64,000 bases of DNA from contig NZ_CANKZF010000001.1 of the NCBI RefSeq assembly GCF_947488515.1, forward strand, positions 2,046,001 to 2,110,000, given 5' to 3'. This stretch comes from an uncultured Nocardioides sp. (GTDB taxonomy: Bacteria > Actinomycetota > Actinomycetes > Propionibacteriales > Nocardioidaceae). Each line of letters begins with the position of its first letter. Position 1 is the stretch's first letter. Below, piece by piece: positions 24,447 to 34,408 of the stretch. A program made the position numbers and the translations under genes. The notes below the pieces were generated by a model. The model was not told the DNA's origin. It saw only the letters and a program-made list of their open reading frames with translations, and did no database searches.

Positions 24447-25817
24447 TCAGGCGTCGCCGCGGCTGTCGTGCCATCCCAGTCGTCGTGACCGAGGTGCCTC
24501 GGCCGGGTCGTCCTCGGACTCCGCCCGGACGTAGCGACGTCCGAGGGGCCCGGCAGAGACTCCGTGCGCCACCACGCTCAGCAGCACGGTGAGGGCGACG
24601 ATCGCGATGGCCTGGCCCACCACCGGGATCTCACCGAGCTCCTCGACGGCCAGGAGCGCGAACACGACGGACGCGAGGCCCCTCGGTCCGAACCACCCCA
24701 CGAACGCGACGGTGAGGGCGTCCAGTCCCGTGCCCACCAGCGCGAGGGCGACCGGGACCATCCGGACCACCGTCAGGCTGAGGAGCGCGTAGGCGAGCGT
24801 CGACCAGGAGGCGTGGTCGAGCGCGACCGGCACCAGGGCCGCACCGAAGAGGAACCAGACGGCCAGGGCCATGACCTCGCCGAGCAGCTCGGGCAGCTCG
24901 CCGACCTCCTCCACGTCGGCGACGTCGTCGGGGAGCCCGGCCCCGAACGCGATGCCGGCGACGAACGCGGCGATGAAGCCGTTGCCGTCCAGGGCCACGG
25001 CGAGGGCGAAGCTCGCGAGGGCCGCTGCCAGCGTCGCCACCCGCCGCCCCCCGGGGATGATCCACTGCCGTCTCGAGCCCGCCGCGATCATCCGGGCGCT
25101 CCCGAGCCCGACCACGACGCCGACCACGACGCCCACCGCGAGATCGACGAGCGCGCCGCCCGAGCCGGACTCACCGTGTCCGGTCGTCCCGAGCTGGCTC
25201 GCCGCCAGCGCGAGCATGAAGACGACGATCGGGGTGGCGATGCCGTCGTTCAGCCCGCTCTCCACGTTCAGCGCTCGACGCAACCGCAGCGGAATCCGTT
25301 CGTCGTTGATGACCTGCGCGCTGAGGGCGGCGTCCGTGGGGGCCAGCGTCGCCCCGACGAAGCCGGCGATCGCCCAGGAGAGGTCGTCGAACATGGCGGC
25401 CGCCAGGAGCGAGCCGAGGACGATCGAGAGAGGGAGGCCGATCCCCAGCAGCCGGGCCGGGAAGGCGATGTCCCGCCGCAGCTGGGACACGTTCACCCGC
25501 GCAGCGTCCGAGAACAGCAGGAGCGCCAGGGTCAGCTCGGCCACCAGGTGGATGACGGGCGTCTCGACGTCCACGACGAGCGGGCCCCAGGTCGGGTTGG
25601 CGAGGACGTACCCGGCGACGGCGAAGACGATGGCGCCGGTGATGTTGGAGCGGGCCAGCAGGCGCGAGGAGACCGCCCACGCCAGGACCAGGAGCAGGAG
25701 GACGGCGAACGTTGCCTCGGACAAAGGGGGCGCCTCCCCGATCGTGCCTTGGTTGACGGACGTCGCACGCCCGACCTGGATGCGCTGCCACTCACTGTGG
25801 GCGTCCCACCCCGACAC
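24447..25817 (-). CDS. Cation:proton antiporter (CPA1/NhaP type)
   Basis: A 456-residue antiporter with about 12 hydrophobic helices. Signature regions of the CPA1 family are present: GATLAPTDAALSAQVINDER (unwound helix 4 region) and LNVESGLNDGIATPIVVFML with the ion-binding Asp (ND). It exchanges Na+ or K+ for protons across the membrane. The start is uncertain: the GTG at 25817 gives a hydrophilic 30-residue leader, and conservation starts at about residue 33. The cytoplasmic C-terminal tail is short, unlike the second antiporter at 62093. It is on its own between the DUF6325 remnant and serA. Confidence 0.88.
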   Translation of the reverse strand: MSGWDAHSEWQRIQVGRATSVNQGTIGEAPPLSEATFAVLLLLVLAWAVSSRLLARSNITGAIVFAVAGYVLANPTWGPLVVDVETPVIHLVAELTLALLLFSDAARVNVSQLRRDIAFPARLLGIGLPLSIVLGSLLAAAMFDDLSWAIAGFVGATLAPTDAALSAQVINDERIPLRLRRALNVESGLNDGIATPIVVFMLALAASQLGTTGHGESGSGGALVDLAVGVVVGVVVGLGSARMIAAGSRRQWIIPGGRRVATLAAALASFALAVALDGNGFIAAFVAGIAFGAGLPDDVADVEEVGELPELLGEVMALAVWFLFGAALVPVALDHASWSTLAYALLSLTVVRMVPVALALVGTGLDALTVAFVGWFGPRGLASVVFALLAVEELGEIPVVGQAIAIVALTVLLSVVAHGVSAGPLGRRYVRAESEDDPAEAPRSRRLGWHDSRGDA

Positions 25818-25912
25818 CGCTTCACCCGGTCGGGATGAGGCCCGTCCGGCGGGATCGGGTGGTGCGGGTCAGCGCCCTGCGGGTGGCGCGGGGAACGAGC
25901 CGAGAGGTGGCG

Positions 25913-27106
25913 TCACCAGGTGCGTACCCACACGCAGTGCTCCGAGCGCCGCAGCTCCTCGACGGCCGTTTCGGACAGGGGCTCCGACGCGTCGGTGACC
26001 ACGTAGCCGAGGTGGTCCCGGGTCGACAGGTGCTGGCCGATCACGTTGTCGCCGGCCTCCGCGAAGACCGCGTTGAGGTTGGCGAGCACACCGGGGACGT
26101 TGTGGTGGAGGAAGCCCAGCCGGTGCTCACCGGTCAGCGTGGGCGTGAGGACCTGCGGGAGGTTGACCGACAACGCCGTGCTCCCCTGGAGGGTGTAACC
26201 GGCGAGCTTCTCCGCGACGAACCGGCCGATCTCCTCCTGCGCCTCCTGGGTCGATCCACCGACGTGGGGCGTCAGGATGACGTTGTCGAGGCCCCGCAGC
26301 ACGGACACGAACTCGTCGCCCTGGGCCTTCGGCTCGACCGGGAACACGTCGACGGCCGCGCCCGCGACGTGCCCGGACAGGACATGGCTGCGCAGCGAGT
26401 CGTAGTCGACCACCATGCCGCGCGAGGCGTTGATGAACAGGGCACGTGGCTTCATGGCCGCGAACTCGGCGGCACCGAAGAGGCCCGCATTGCCCGGCCG
26501 GCCGTCGACGTGGAGGCTGACCACGTCGGCGGTCTCGAGCAGCTCGCCGAGCGACGCCATGCGACGGGCGTTGCCGTGGGCCGGACGGTCCGCCTTGTCG
26601 TAGAAGACCACCCGCATCCCGAGCGCCTCGGCGACGTTCGACAGCTGGGTGCCGATGTTGCCGTATCCCACGATCCCGAGCGTCCGCCCGCGCACCTCGT
26701 GGCTCCCGCGCGCTGACTTGTCCCACACGCCGTCGTGCATCCGCTGGGTCTTCTCCGGCAGCCTCCGTGCCAGCGCGATGATCTCGCCGATCACCAGCTC
26801 GACGACGCTTCGCGTGTTGGAGTACGGCGCGTTGAACACCCCGACGCCCCGCTCCGCGGCCGCGCCCAGGTCGACCTGGTTGGTGCCGATGCAGAAGCAG
26901 CCGATCGCCTCCAGGCCGGGAGCCGCCGCCAGGACCCGCTCGGTCACCGTCGTGTTGGACCGGATCCCCAGCAGCTGGACGCCGTCGAGCGACTCGATCA
27001 GCTCGTCCTCGCGCAACGCTCCGGTGCGCAGCTCGACCTCGTAGCCACGGGACCTCAGGACATCCACTGCCGTCGGGTGGATGTTTTCGAGAACCAGAGC
27101 CTTCAT
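25913..27106 (-). CDS. serA: D-3-phosphoglycerate dehydrogenase SerA
   Basis: A 397-residue NAD-dependent enzyme for the first step of serine synthesis. MKALVLENIHPTAVDVLRS starts the substrate domain; the Rossmann fingerprint is GIVGYGNIGTQLSNVAEALG; the catalytic Arg is in FINASRGMVVD and the His in LTPHVGGSTQEAQ. A C-terminal ACT domain (about 325-397, HHNVPGVLANLNAVFAEAG) probably gives serine feedback. The length and the direct ACT attachment match the E. coli-type enzyme, not the longer 530-residue form usual in actinobacteria, so it may be a second copy or a relative acting on another 2-hydroxyacid. ATG at 27106 is used; a GTG at 27139 is weaker. Confidence 0.88.
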   Translation of the reverse strand: MKALVLENIHPTAVDVLRSRGYEVELRTGALREDELIESLDGVQLLGIRSNTTVTERVLAAAPGLEAIGCFCIGTNQVDLGAAAERGVGVFNAPYSNTRSVVELVIGEIIALARRLPEKTQRMHDGVWDKSARGSHEVRGRTLGIVGYGNIGTQLSNVAEALGMRVVFYDKADRPAHGNARRMASLGELLETADVVSLHVDGRPGNAGLFGAAEFAAMKPRALFINASRGMVVDYDSLRSHVLSGHVAGAAVDVFPVEPKAQGDEFVSVLRGLDNVILTPHVGGSTQEAQEEIGRFVAEKLAGYTLQGSTALSVNLPQVLTPTLTGEHRLGFLHHNVPGVLANLNAVFAEAGDNVIGQHLSTRDHLGYVVTDASEPLSETAVEELRRSEHCVWVRTW

Positions 27107-27167
27107 GCCCGCAACGTTATGGCAGTGCGGGCGGGGCACCGGTGCCGGTCCAGCACGGGGCCGCCGG

Positions 27168-27635
27168 TCAGTTCTCGCCCCCGATGTCGAACTCGTATGC
27201 CTCGTAGACGAGGTCGGAGCCTCGTTGGCGGTGTCGGACGAGCCTGCCCAGGAGCGCCGTACCCAGGTCGCGGACCCTGTCGACGTCAGTGAAGACGTCC
27301 ACCGGCCCGACTCGGGCCAGGAGGCTGTCGAGCTGACCGCGGATCAGCACGTGCTCGCGAGTGAGGGTGGCGACGGCTCCGGACAACCGCGGTGAGGCCG
27401 TGAGGATCTCGCGGTGCAGACCGTCGGGAGCCTCCGTGATGTCGACGTGCTGCCGGAGGTCGCCGGCGAGCTCCACCGCGGCCACATGGACGCGTTGGGC
27501 CCAGCGATCTCGGTCGCCGACGGCCGGCGCGGCCAGCGCATCCTCCAGCGCGCTCATCGACTCGCGGAGCTCCGCGCGGTGTCGCCGGAGCTCCTCCAGG
27601 AGGTCGTCGTCTGATGTCGTCGCTCTCGGTTCCAT
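27168..27635 (-). CDS. Hemerythrin-like helical protein
   Basis: A 155-residue protein, almost wholly helical. His and Glu residues recur at hemerythrin-like positions: HRAEL near residue 20, LRQHVDITE near 60, LTREHVLIRGQLD near 92 and GRLVRHRQRGSDLVYEAYEFD at the end. The pattern fits an HHE cation-binding or related four-helix bundle, but the full set of iron ligands (H-x-xE, H-xxxE, H) cannot be confirmed by eye. It lies 61 bases upstream of serA on the same strand and could be co-transcribed. Confidence 0.65.
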   Translation of the reverse strand: MEPRATTSDDDLLEELRRHRAELRESMSALEDALAAPAVGDRDRWAQRVHVAAVELAGDLRQHVDITEAPDGLHREILTASPRLSGAVATLTREHVLIRGQLDSLLARVGPVDVFTDVDRVRDLGTALLGRLVRHRQRGSDLVYEAYEFDIGGEN

Positions 27636-27725
27636 CGACCCTCCGTCCCGGACGTGCGTGACCTACCAGTGTCGCGCGTTCCGCGTCCCTTGGCGATGCC
27701 GTCCTCGAGCCCGCACAATCGACAG

Positions 27726-28040
27726 ATGGTCATGCTCGAGGCCGCCCTCGTGATCGGCGTGGTGGGACTGGTGGTGTTCTGGCTGGCGTCGCTCCTCCTG
27801 CGCCCCGCGAGCCAGGGCCCTCAGGTCTCGCCCGCGGGCACCTGGCGTGTCGCGCACTACGAGGCCAAGGGGGAGACACGCGTCGTGCTGCAGAAGGTTC
27901 GCGAGGGGGACACGCGGGTGATCGACGAGCACGTGATCACGTCGATCCGTTCGGACGATCCCGAGTACGACGACAAGTTCCTCGCTGCGATGGACGCCGT
28001 GCGACAGCGCCAGGCGCTTTTCGAAGCCGAGGACGGCTGA
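27726..28040 (+). CDS. Small single-pass membrane protein
   Basis: A 104-residue protein starting MVMLEAALVIGVVGLVVFWL, a single N-terminal transmembrane segment. The rest is a soluble domain with YEAKGETRVVLQKVREGDTR, a beta-hairpin-like motif, and an acidic helical end (DDKFLAAMDAVRQRQALFEA). The pattern is a common actinobacterial small protein with no assigned role. An in-frame ATG six bases later is equally possible. Confidence 0.68.
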   Translation: MVMLEAALVIGVVGLVVFWLASLLLRPASQGPQVSPAGTWRVAHYEAKGETRVVLQKVREGDTRVIDEHVITSIRSDDPEYDDKFLAAMDAVRQRQALFEAEDG

Positions 28041-28126
28041 GGGGCGCACGGGCGGCTGAGACTCGGGGAGCGGCGGGGCAGGTCCCTCAGTCGGACGGAA
28101 CGGCTGGCGGGCAGGGAACCTCGGTC

Positions 28127-28783
28127 TCACGAGCTGTCTCGAGTGGGCTGTGCCCACCAGATGGTGCGGTGGGTCCAGTCGCCCGGACCGCGCCGGGTGC
28201 CTGAGCAGACGAGGATGGCCAGCCGGGGAGCGCCGGTCGTGTCGTAGTAGCCCGACAGGGAGGCGGTGGCGCGGACCTGCTGGCGCCGGGTGACGAGGTA
28301 GCAGAGCCGTTCGCCATGCGCGCCGGTGACGTCCAGCCGGGCGCCGATGCGCAGGCGGGCCAGCAGCAGGTTGCCCAGCGCCGGTGCTCCGTCGCGCCCC
28401 CGGTCGGAGGGACGGTGTCGGGGATAGGTGTGGGCGGTGAGGCGTACGACGCCGGCGGTGCCGCCGGGGCGCACGCCCGATGCCGTGTCCCAGGCGAGCT
28501 GCCACCTGCCCCGCTCGGTGAGCGGCGGGGGCTTCGGCACGCCGTGCCGGTCCTGTCCGCGACCGATGACCGCGGTCGGGGCGAGCACGCCGTCGATGGC
28601 GAGCGTGCTCGGTCGGAAGGGGTGATCGACCGCGGTGCAGGCCGGCCGCGCGCCGCTCGCCTCCGCCTGGGCGGGCTCGATCCACGGGGCGGAGGCCGCC
28701 GCAAGCGCGACTCCCAGCACGGCGCCGCGGGCGAGGGCGGCGCGACAGCCGTGGAGCGGTCCTGCGGGTGCCACGCCCGTCAC
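28127..28783 (-). CDS. Class F sortase
   Basis: A 218-residue sortase. The catalytic triad can be placed: His118 in VRLTAHTYP, Cys193 in LAILVCSG and Arg206 in THRTIWW. The N-terminus has a hydrophobic stretch [17 protein letters not shown] (about 16-32) that works as signal or anchor. Class F enzymes are the actinobacterial group with the short HTYP/VCSG motifs. A sortase cleaves LPXTG-like signals and attaches the protein to the cell wall. The GTG at 28783 overlaps the stop of the preceding surface-protein gene by GTGA, so enzyme and substrate are translationally coupled; a GTG at 28789 is an alternative. Confidence 0.9.
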   Translation of the reverse strand: MTGVAPAGPLHGCRAALARGAVLGVALAAASAPWIEPAQAEASGARPACTAVDHPFRPSTLAIDGVLAPTAVIGRGQDRHGVPKPPPLTERGRWQLAWDTASGVRPGGTAGVVRLTAHTYPRHRPSDRGRDGAPALGNLLLARLRIGARLDVTGAHGERLCYLVTRRQQVRATASLSGYYDTTGAPRLAILVCSGTRRGPGDWTHRTIWWAQPTRDSS

Positions 28784-31350
28784 GGCCACGTGAGGCGACG
28801 GAAACCGGTCGCGGGCAGCTGCGCCGGGACCACGGTGACGACGGCCGTGGCCGTGTTGTTGGTCCGGACGGACTCCCCGGCGACGCGGACCCTGGCGACG
28901 TTCGCCACGCGGCCGGTCGCGGCCGTGGTCGGCTGCGTGACGACGAACACCGGAGCCGCCTTCCTGCCGGCGCTGATGTCCTTCCTCAGCACGCAGCTGA
29001 CGGTGTCCGCTGCCTTGCGGGTCGCGCACGCCCAGCCATTGCTCCTGGCGGCCACCAGCTCGAGTCCGGCGGGCAGCCGGTCGATCAGCGTGATCGCGCG
29101 CGAAGCGGCGTCCGTCCCCTTGTTGCGCACCGTGAGCTTGTAGCGCACGGTCCCGCCCACCCTGGCCTGCGTGCCGCTGACGGCACGCTTGTCGAGGACG
29201 AGGTCGACGTCGTCGTCATCCGGGACGGGAGGGACGGGCGCGCCGGGCGGCACGGGGGGCACGGGCGGAACGGCCGCGGTCACGGTCACGGTGATCGTCA
29301 CCGTGGACCGGACGGTGCTCCCGTTGGTGTCGCTCACCTGGTAGGCGACCGGGGTGGCTTGTCCGCTGAAGCCGGGCTCCGGGTCGAACGTGACCGCACC
29401 CGTCACGGGGTCGATCGTGTAGACGCCCTCGCCCGGCACGGTCAGGCTCTTGCCGCCGTTGGCGGCGCTCGGCGAGGTGAGGACGACGGAGGTGACGTCG
29501 AACGTCTGGCCGGTGCCGGGGGTGTCGTTGCCGACGACGTCGACGGTGACGTTGACGTCCTGCGCGGTCGTGGCACCGTTCGGCTCGGCGCGCGCGGTCG
29601 TCAGGGTGAAGTCCTGGCCGCCGCGGACCTCGCCCGCTGCGGTGATGGTCACGGTACGGGTTGTCGGACCGGTGGCGGTGGTGCCGCCGGGGACGGTGAT
29701 GGTGATCGTGTAGGCCCCGGGCGGGAGGCCGTCCAGGAAGTACTGCCCGTCCGCGTCGGTCTGCAACGTCAGCGGTCCGCCAGGGCCGTCGACGGCGACG
29801 GCAACCCCTGCCGAAGGAGCACCGTCAGTGGTGACGGCGCCGCCGAGCGCCCCGGGACGCGCCAGTGCGATGTCCTGTCCGGTCAGGCCACCGGACGGGA
29901 CGGTGACGTCCTGCGGTCCGGGGGCGGTCCATCCGTCGGGTGGGATGACCTCGAGGGTGTAGTCCCCCGGGGGCAGCCCGTCCACCTCGTAGGACCCGTC
30001 GCCGGTGGTGACGGTCGTGGACGGGGTGCCGCCGCCGGCAGGGGTGAGCACCACCTGGACGCCGCCGACACCGGAGCCGGAGCCGGTGACCGTGCCCGAG
30101 ACGGCAGGCAGGTCCACCACGGTGAAGTCCTGCCCCGGCACGGGGACGTTCGCGACGGCGATGCCGCCGATCTGGGTCCCGCCCGGTCCCGCGGTGTAGC
30201 CCGCGGGAACGGCGATGGTGACCGTGTAGCCGGGGCCGATGGGGTTGTTGTCGAACAGGTAGCTGCCGTCGGCGGCTGTCGTGGTGGTCGCCGGTCCGCC
30301 CGGGCCGGCGAGGGTCACCGTCACGCCGGCGACGGGGGCCCCGTCGTCGTCGCGGACGGTGCCACTGATGGGTTGCGGGACGATGGCGCGGACGTCGAAG
30401 TCGGCGCGACTCGCGGGGTCGTTGTCGTTGCCGCGGTTGGACACGTCCTGCTCCGCCGGTCCGATCACCACGCAGCCGGCCGGCACGTCCGCACGCACGG
30501 TGTACCCGGCCTGGGTGGCGAGCTCGCCGAACGAGTACGAGCCGTCGGCCGCCGGCGTCGTCGTCGCGAGGGCGTCCCCGAACGGCGACACCAGGCTCAG
30601 GGTGATTCCGCCCGGAGGGCACGTGCCCACCGTGGACACGTCCTCGACCGTGCCGCCGATGGGCCGGGCCCGGCTGACGAACCAGGTCTGGTAGACGGGG
30701 AACCCGGAACGGCGGGTGAAGGTCATCGTCAGGCTGGTGAGCCGGATGTCCGGCTCGAACCAGCCCGCTGCACCGTCGGTGTCCAGGGCAGCGGCGTTGC
30801 CGGTGAGGGTCGAGGTGGCCGTGTTCCACGTGGGTTGGTCGGTCCCGCCGGCGTAGTTGAACGTCCCCGCGAACCACGAGTCGATCTCGGCGGCGCCGAC
30901 GGCGGCACCGCTGGCATCGGTGGCCGACATCGCGACCTGGTCCGCGTCGAGGTCGCCCAGCACGAACGCCCAGCCGGTGTCCGGTGTCGGCGCGTCGAAG
31001 GTGTACGTCGTCGTGGACCGCCCGGTGGGGGTGTCTGCCCGTGCCCGGAGCACGAGGTAAGGATTGCCGACGCTGGAGCCGTACTTCGCGCCCGGCGGCG
31101 TACCCGGTCCCAGGAAGGCCGACGCACCGGATGGGACCTGGACGGGTGAGCGGGAGTCGCTGGCGACCGTCGCTGCTGGAAACCCTGGCGAGCGCTGAGC
31201 CATGGTGAGCCGGAACGCGTTCGAGGTGCCCTCGACCGGGGACCAGGCCGCCCACCGGTCCGTCAGTGCGAAGGACGGCGCCGCAGCGAGCACCGCCAGC
31301 AACACTGTCGCCAATGCGCATACGAGTGGTACGGCGATCCTGCGCGACAT
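28780..31350 (-). CDS. Large LPXTG-like surface protein with SdrD/Cna-B repeats
   Basis: An 856-residue secreted protein. The signal peptide is about residues 1-30. A region to about 230 has a beta-sandwich appearance. Four or five carboxypeptidase-regulatory/SdrD B-like repeats follow (each with a VSGTV or ISGTV start, then GVTVTL, a DGSYxFD-like turn and PxGYTV). Next come an Ig-like region with [13 protein letters not shown], a Pro-rich linker ([16 protein letters not shown]), and a DUF11 domain ([20 protein letters not shown]). The end is [13 protein letters not shown]: an LPXTG motif only 12 residues from the C-terminus, without the hydrophobic stretch and basic tail. The sortase gene follows with four-base overlap. 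ATG at 31350 starts MSRRIAVPL. Confidence 0.88.
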   Translation of the reverse strand: MSRRIAVPLVCALATVLLAVLAAAPSFALTDRWAAWSPVEGTSNAFRLTMAQRSPGFPAATVASDSRSPVQVPSGASAFLGPGTPPGAKYGSSVGNPYLVLRARADTPTGRSTTTYTFDAPTPDTGWAFVLGDLDADQVAMSATDASGAAVGAAEIDSWFAGTFNYAGGTDQPTWNTATSTLTGNAAALDTDGAAGWFEPDIRLTSLTMTFTRRSGFPVYQTWFVSRARPIGGTVEDVSTVGTCPPGGITLSLVSPFGDALATTTPAADGSYSFGELATQAGYTVRADVPAGCVVIGPAEQDVSNRGNDNDPASRADFDVRAIVPQPISGTVRDDDGAPVAGVTVTLAGPGGPATTTTAADGSYLFDNNPIGPGYTVTIAVPAGYTAGPGGTQIGGIAVANVPVPGQDFTVVDLPAVSGTVTGSGSGVGGVQVVLTPAGGGTPSTTVTTGDGSYEVDGLPPGDYTLEVIPPDGWTAPGPQDVTVPSGGLTGQDIALARPGALGGAVTTDGAPSAGVAVAVDGPGGPLTLQTDADGQYFLDGLPPGAYTITITVPGGTTATGPTTRTVTITAAGEVRGGQDFTLTTARAEPNGATTAQDVNVTVDVVGNDTPGTGQTFDVTSVVLTSPSAANGGKSLTVPGEGVYTIDPVTGAVTFDPEPGFSGQATPVAYQVSDTNGSTVRSTVTITVTVTAAVPPVPPVPPGAPVPPVPDDDDVDLVLDKRAVSGTQARVGGTVRYKLTVRNKGTDAASRAITLIDRLPAGLELVAARSNGWACATRKAADTVSCVLRKDISAGRKAAPVFVVTQPTTAATGRVANVARVRVAGESVRTNNTATAVVTVVPAQLPATGFRRLTWP

Positions 31351-31859
31351 CCGAGTCTCCCGCCCCGTGATCGTGCTTCCCGCTCGGAGGTTACTCACGA
31401 CGCCATTCGCTTCGATAGGGCCGCGCACCGCCTACTTGGGGACGGATCTTCCCGCGGGCCCGCTATGGCCGGCACATTCACCAGCCGGGTCACATGTGGG
31501 TAAGACTGCTCAAGGGCTTCAGCGGATAGGCCCACGCCGACATGCGGCGTCATGTGAGGCAGTGGCACCCAGGAACGTCATGCGCAGCAGGCCAACGGTG
31601 AGCGCCCCGCTTCGACGGCGATGTGGGAAGCCCTATCGGCAGCTCCGCGCACCCGCTCGCTGCATGAGACGGCGGCTCCAGTCGCGCTCCACGTGGTGGT
31701 CCCGGACGGAGCGAGGTAGGTCGGACTACACTCGTTCAGTACCTGGTCGTCCTGGTCCCCGACGGCATCACTGCCATTCGGACGGACCACATGAGCACAT
31801 CACGCCCCAGCAGTCGGCCCTTGCCCGTTCCTCCCTCGAGCCGGGTTGCGACGCTGATT

Positions 31860-32097
31860 CAGCAGTTGCATGCTCTCGAGAAGCACGACACCGACAATCA
31901 CGCGGACGAGTACTTCCACCCCCAGCCTGACGACCCTCGAGCCCCATAGTCCGAGGGTCGCCGGAGTGCACTCCACTGCACGGCTCCGGGGTCGTCCACC
32001 TGAAGTCCTCGTGCAAGAGGCCCGAGAGCCGCTCGGCGTTACCCAGAGCGAGAGCGGACGCCCGCTCCCTGGCCGCCGCGATGACCTCCTCCTCAGA
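31860..32097 (-). pseudogene. Remnant of a DUF4440/NTF2-like gene
   Basis: The segment SEEEVIAAARERASALALGN followed by AERLSGLLHEDFRWT resembles the N-terminal helix-pair of DUF4440 (NTF2-like) proteins, where HPDFxWT is followed by a Gly-rich turn. Here the frame breaks directly after it, and a V-rich stretch (RLGVEVLVRVIVGVV) resembling the later strands of the same fold is found in another frame. No start codon with a ribosome-binding site is seen. It is most likely a frameshifted remnant. Confidence 0.4.
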
Positions 32098-32151
32098 ACC
32101 CGTGTACGCCAGCCTGACACGGGCGCTCGGGGATGAGTCCCCGCGTACGCA

Positions 32152-32193
32152 CATCGGCAGATCCGGTCGTCGCACCGGCGCCGACAGGCGGCG
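32152..32193. repeat. Imperfect direct repeat, left copy
   Basis: CATCGGCAGATCCGGT, 12 variable bases, then GCCGACAGGCGGCG. The same two blocks with a 13-base centre recur at 35289-35331 in the same orientation. The two copies bracket about 3.1 kb that holds four intact genes. Confidence 0.55.
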
Positions 32194-32569
32194 GATGGGC
32201 GCGCAGGTGGGTTCGGGCGGCACCCCCGGGTAGTCGACTCCGAAGTGGTGCGCTCGACGACAGACGTGGTCTCGGCTCCAGCCGCGTCTTGGGGTCACGC
32301 GTCTGTGCCGCACCGCGCCCGTCTGACGGCGTTCTGGCCCGCTGCCTGTCGAGACTGGTTGCCTAGCGCCCGACGTCGCATCCGGCGGTTGCCGTCAGCC
32401 TCGCCTCGTGCTGTTGAGACTCCTGCAACTGATGTCATGGCATCACCTCGAGCCGAATCCTGAGTAGGCCCCGCTCCCACGCGCCGCCACGGACAGGGTC
32501 CCGCTCGCGAGTGGTGGTGCGTCGCGGAACCTGTCGTCAGTTGCTTCGCCAACGGTCGACAATGAACGC

Positions 32570-33190
32570 ATGACCGACCCCCGCACGGATGTGGCCGATC
32601 GACTTCTGGATATCGCCTACCAGATGGTAGCCGCGACAGGACCCGCGGCACTTTCGGTCCGCGCAGTGCAGCGAGAGGCTGGCGTGTCGGCAGCAACGGC
32701 GTACTGGCACTTCAAGGATCGCGCCGACCTGTTGCTGGCAGTCGGTCGAAGAGCGACTGCGGACCTCGCAAACGCACTCGACGAAGCGATTCATGGTCCT
32801 CGCCAAGGGATTGACTCCGACCTCGCAGCGATTTGCTTGGCCTACATGCACTTCGCGAAGGACCATCCGGGCCTGTTCCGAGCCGTGGTGTGGAGCTCGT
32901 CGATCGAGGAGCTTCTACAACCCTCCGCGGCGGCCAGGGGTCGCTCTGGGCTTGCGGCGTTCGAGATCCTCCAGCATGCGGTCCGGGACGCCATCGGGGA
33001 TGGGGCCGGCGGGCTGTCGGTGGACGACGTCTCGATTCACGTCTGGGCAGCCTCTCACGGACTGGCTGTCCTGCTGATGGACAGTCCACTCGCTGACCTG
33101 CCCGAAGCCGAACAGGAACGGCTACGTCGTCAGCACGCCTGCGTCGTCCTGCAGTCGATCGTGGGGTCTCAACAGCGAACCGGGGAATGA
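32570..33190 (+). CDS. TetR-family regulator
   Basis: A 206-residue regulator. Residues about 10-55 are the TetR helix-turn-helix (VADRLLDIAYQMVAATGPAA, LSVRAVQREAGVSAATAYWHF, KDRADLLLAVGRR). The C-terminal domain has the WHG pattern (VWAASHGLAVLLMDSPLADL). It probably controls the RidA gene 75 bases downstream or the surrounding genes. Base usage is somewhat less GC-rich than in the neighbouring chromosome. The ATG at 32570 lies in sequence with no perfect Shine-Dalgarno. Confidence 0.9.
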   Translation: MTDPRTDVADRLLDIAYQMVAATGPAALSVRAVQREAGVSAATAYWHFKDRADLLLAVGRRATADLANALDEAIHGPRQGIDSDLAAICLAYMHFAKDHPGLFRAVVWSSSIEELLQPSAAARGRSGLAAFEILQHAVRDAIGDGAGGLSVDDVSIHVWAASHGLAVLLMDSPLADLPEAEQERLRRQHACVVLQSIVGSQQRTGE

Positions 33191-33265
33191 ATCTATCACC
33201 GCTAAAGTTGTGCCGTGGGTGACGTCGAGATCGTCGTCGCGCCACCGCCAACGAAGCGAGGAATC

Positions 33266-33673
33266 ATGACCGTCAAGCTCAGCCACCCCGAAGGCCTGCT
33301 GCGGCAGAGCGACTACGCCCCCGTCGCGACCGCGACCGGGACCCGCACCGTCCTGCTCGCGGGACAGGCTGCGGCAACCCCTGCAGGGGAGCCGACCTCG
33401 AACAACCTCGCGGAGCAGGTTCACTCAGCGTTGAAGAACGTCGCGGTGGGCGTGCGCGGCACCGGTGGAGACGTCGACGACATCGCCCGCCTGACGATCT
33501 ACATCGTCAACTGGAACGCCGACATGGCCACCGCGCTCTTCGACGGCATCTCACGGGCGCAGGAACTCGAGGGCTACCCGGCCCCGATGCCTCCCCTGAC
33601 CGTGATCGGCGTCCAGGCCCTCTGGACGCCCGACTTCCTTGTCGAGATAGAGGCAACCGCGGTCCTGGCCTGA
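33266..33673 (+). CDS. RidA-family protein
   Basis: A 135-residue protein of the RidA/YjgF family: HPEGLLRQSDYAPVATATG, VLLAGQAAATPAG, and VDDIARLTIYIVNW, ending in PDFLVEIEATAVLA. The arginine that contacts the substrate carboxylate in canonical RidA (near IxVR-x-E) is not clear here, so it may be a non-deaminating relative. RidA proteins hydrolyse reactive enamine/imine intermediates. ATG at 33266 has GCGAGGAA upstream; an earlier GTG at 33215 is possible. It is in tandem after the TetR gene. Downstream to 33962 I see no further gene. Confidence 0.85.
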   Translation: MTVKLSHPEGLLRQSDYAPVATATGTRTVLLAGQAAATPAGEPTSNNLAEQVHSALKNVAVGVRGTGGDVDDIARLTIYIVNWNADMATALFDGISRAQELEGYPAPMPPLTVIGVQALWTPDFLVEIEATAVLA

Positions 33674-33962
33674 CCGAACCCACGACCGGTCAGCGAGGCG
33701 CGGATCACGGGCACCTGTCGGGCGCGAGCCATCAAGCATCACCGAGCAACCCTTGTTCGCCCCCTTTGGAGCACCTCCGTCTGGCTCCGCATCGAACCGG
33801 ACGGATGGCCGTGCCCACACCCCGATCCCTCGTCGCCATGACACTGGCTGATAGTCGAGCTGCGCCGTCAGGCGGCGGTATGACGCGCATGGCCATGCGT
33901 GCGCCATGACGCGATCGGAGTTGGCGACACGCCTTGCGACGAGCAGGATGCTCCTGGGTTTC

Positions 33963-34259
33963 CTACACACAGTCGGCACAGAGGTCGGCAGCCGGCGAGG
34001 ATCGTCGAGATTCGTGCTGCACGAGGAAACAGGACGTGCACGTGAACTCGTCCGCCTGCTTTGGCACGACCTCGACCGAGAGCGTCTCGTGCGAGAGATC
34101 AGCACCCGGAAGCTCGTATGACTCGGCAGACTCCGTTTCGTCCTCGTCCACGTTCCCTGAGGTCTTGTCCTGCTCACCCGACGTGAGGCGGCGGGCCTCC
34201 AGGCTCTCTTCCTTCTGCTCATCTTCGGTCTTGCGGGATGCGTCGTAGTCGGTAGCCAT
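33963..34259 (-). CDS. DUF4193 family protein (zinc ribbon)
   Basis: A 98-residue actinobacterial protein starting MATDYDASRKTEDEQKEESL. The middle ELPGADLSHETLSVEVVPKQ and the two Cys pairs CTSCFLVQHES and CADCV form the DUF4193 zinc-ribbon signature. Members are broadly conserved in actinobacteria, usually as single small genes, and their function is unknown. The upstream start is fixed by the conserved MATDYDA opening with AGGTCCTCT-side purine sequence. It lies in the same orientation as the GAF-ANTAR gene. Confidence 0.9.
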   Translation of the reverse strand: MATDYDASRKTEDEQKEESLEARRLTSGEQDKTSGNVDEDETESAESYELPGADLSHETLSVEVVPKQADEFTCTSCFLVQHESRRSSPAADLCADCV

Positions 34260-34408
34260 GTGTAGGTCCTCTCGGGGCGAAGCGTGAGCCTTGGTTTCGG
34301 TTGCCGTGCCGGCCGGCACTGGGAGTCGAAGTCATGACCGTCAGCAACCACACGCCAGACGGCGTAATGGGTCGCTCTCGCAGCGCAGACCTTGGACGGT
34401 GCTGTGAC

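Larger units (their letters stand above)
31351..32569. other. Gene-poor region with decayed sequence
   Basis: These 1.2 kb have no convincing full-length gene. Codon-bias-like signal is weak in all frames, and the base composition is less GC-extreme than in the flanks. Recognisable content is a decayed NTF2-like gene (31860-32097) and one copy of an imperfect direct repeat (32152-32193). The left end must hold the promoter of the surface-protein gene and the right end that of the TetR gene. The rest shows nothing that I can name. Confidence 0.55.

Noticed and set aside
25171..25791. Second frame within the antiporter gene
   Set aside because: It is a frame-shifted copy of the antiporter sequence, rich in Arg and Pro, with no hydrophobic helices.
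31202..31930. Plus-strand frame at the left side of the gene-poor region
   Set aside because: It begins inside the antisense of the surface-protein signal peptide and shows no family, no ribosome-binding site and no codon-bias signal.
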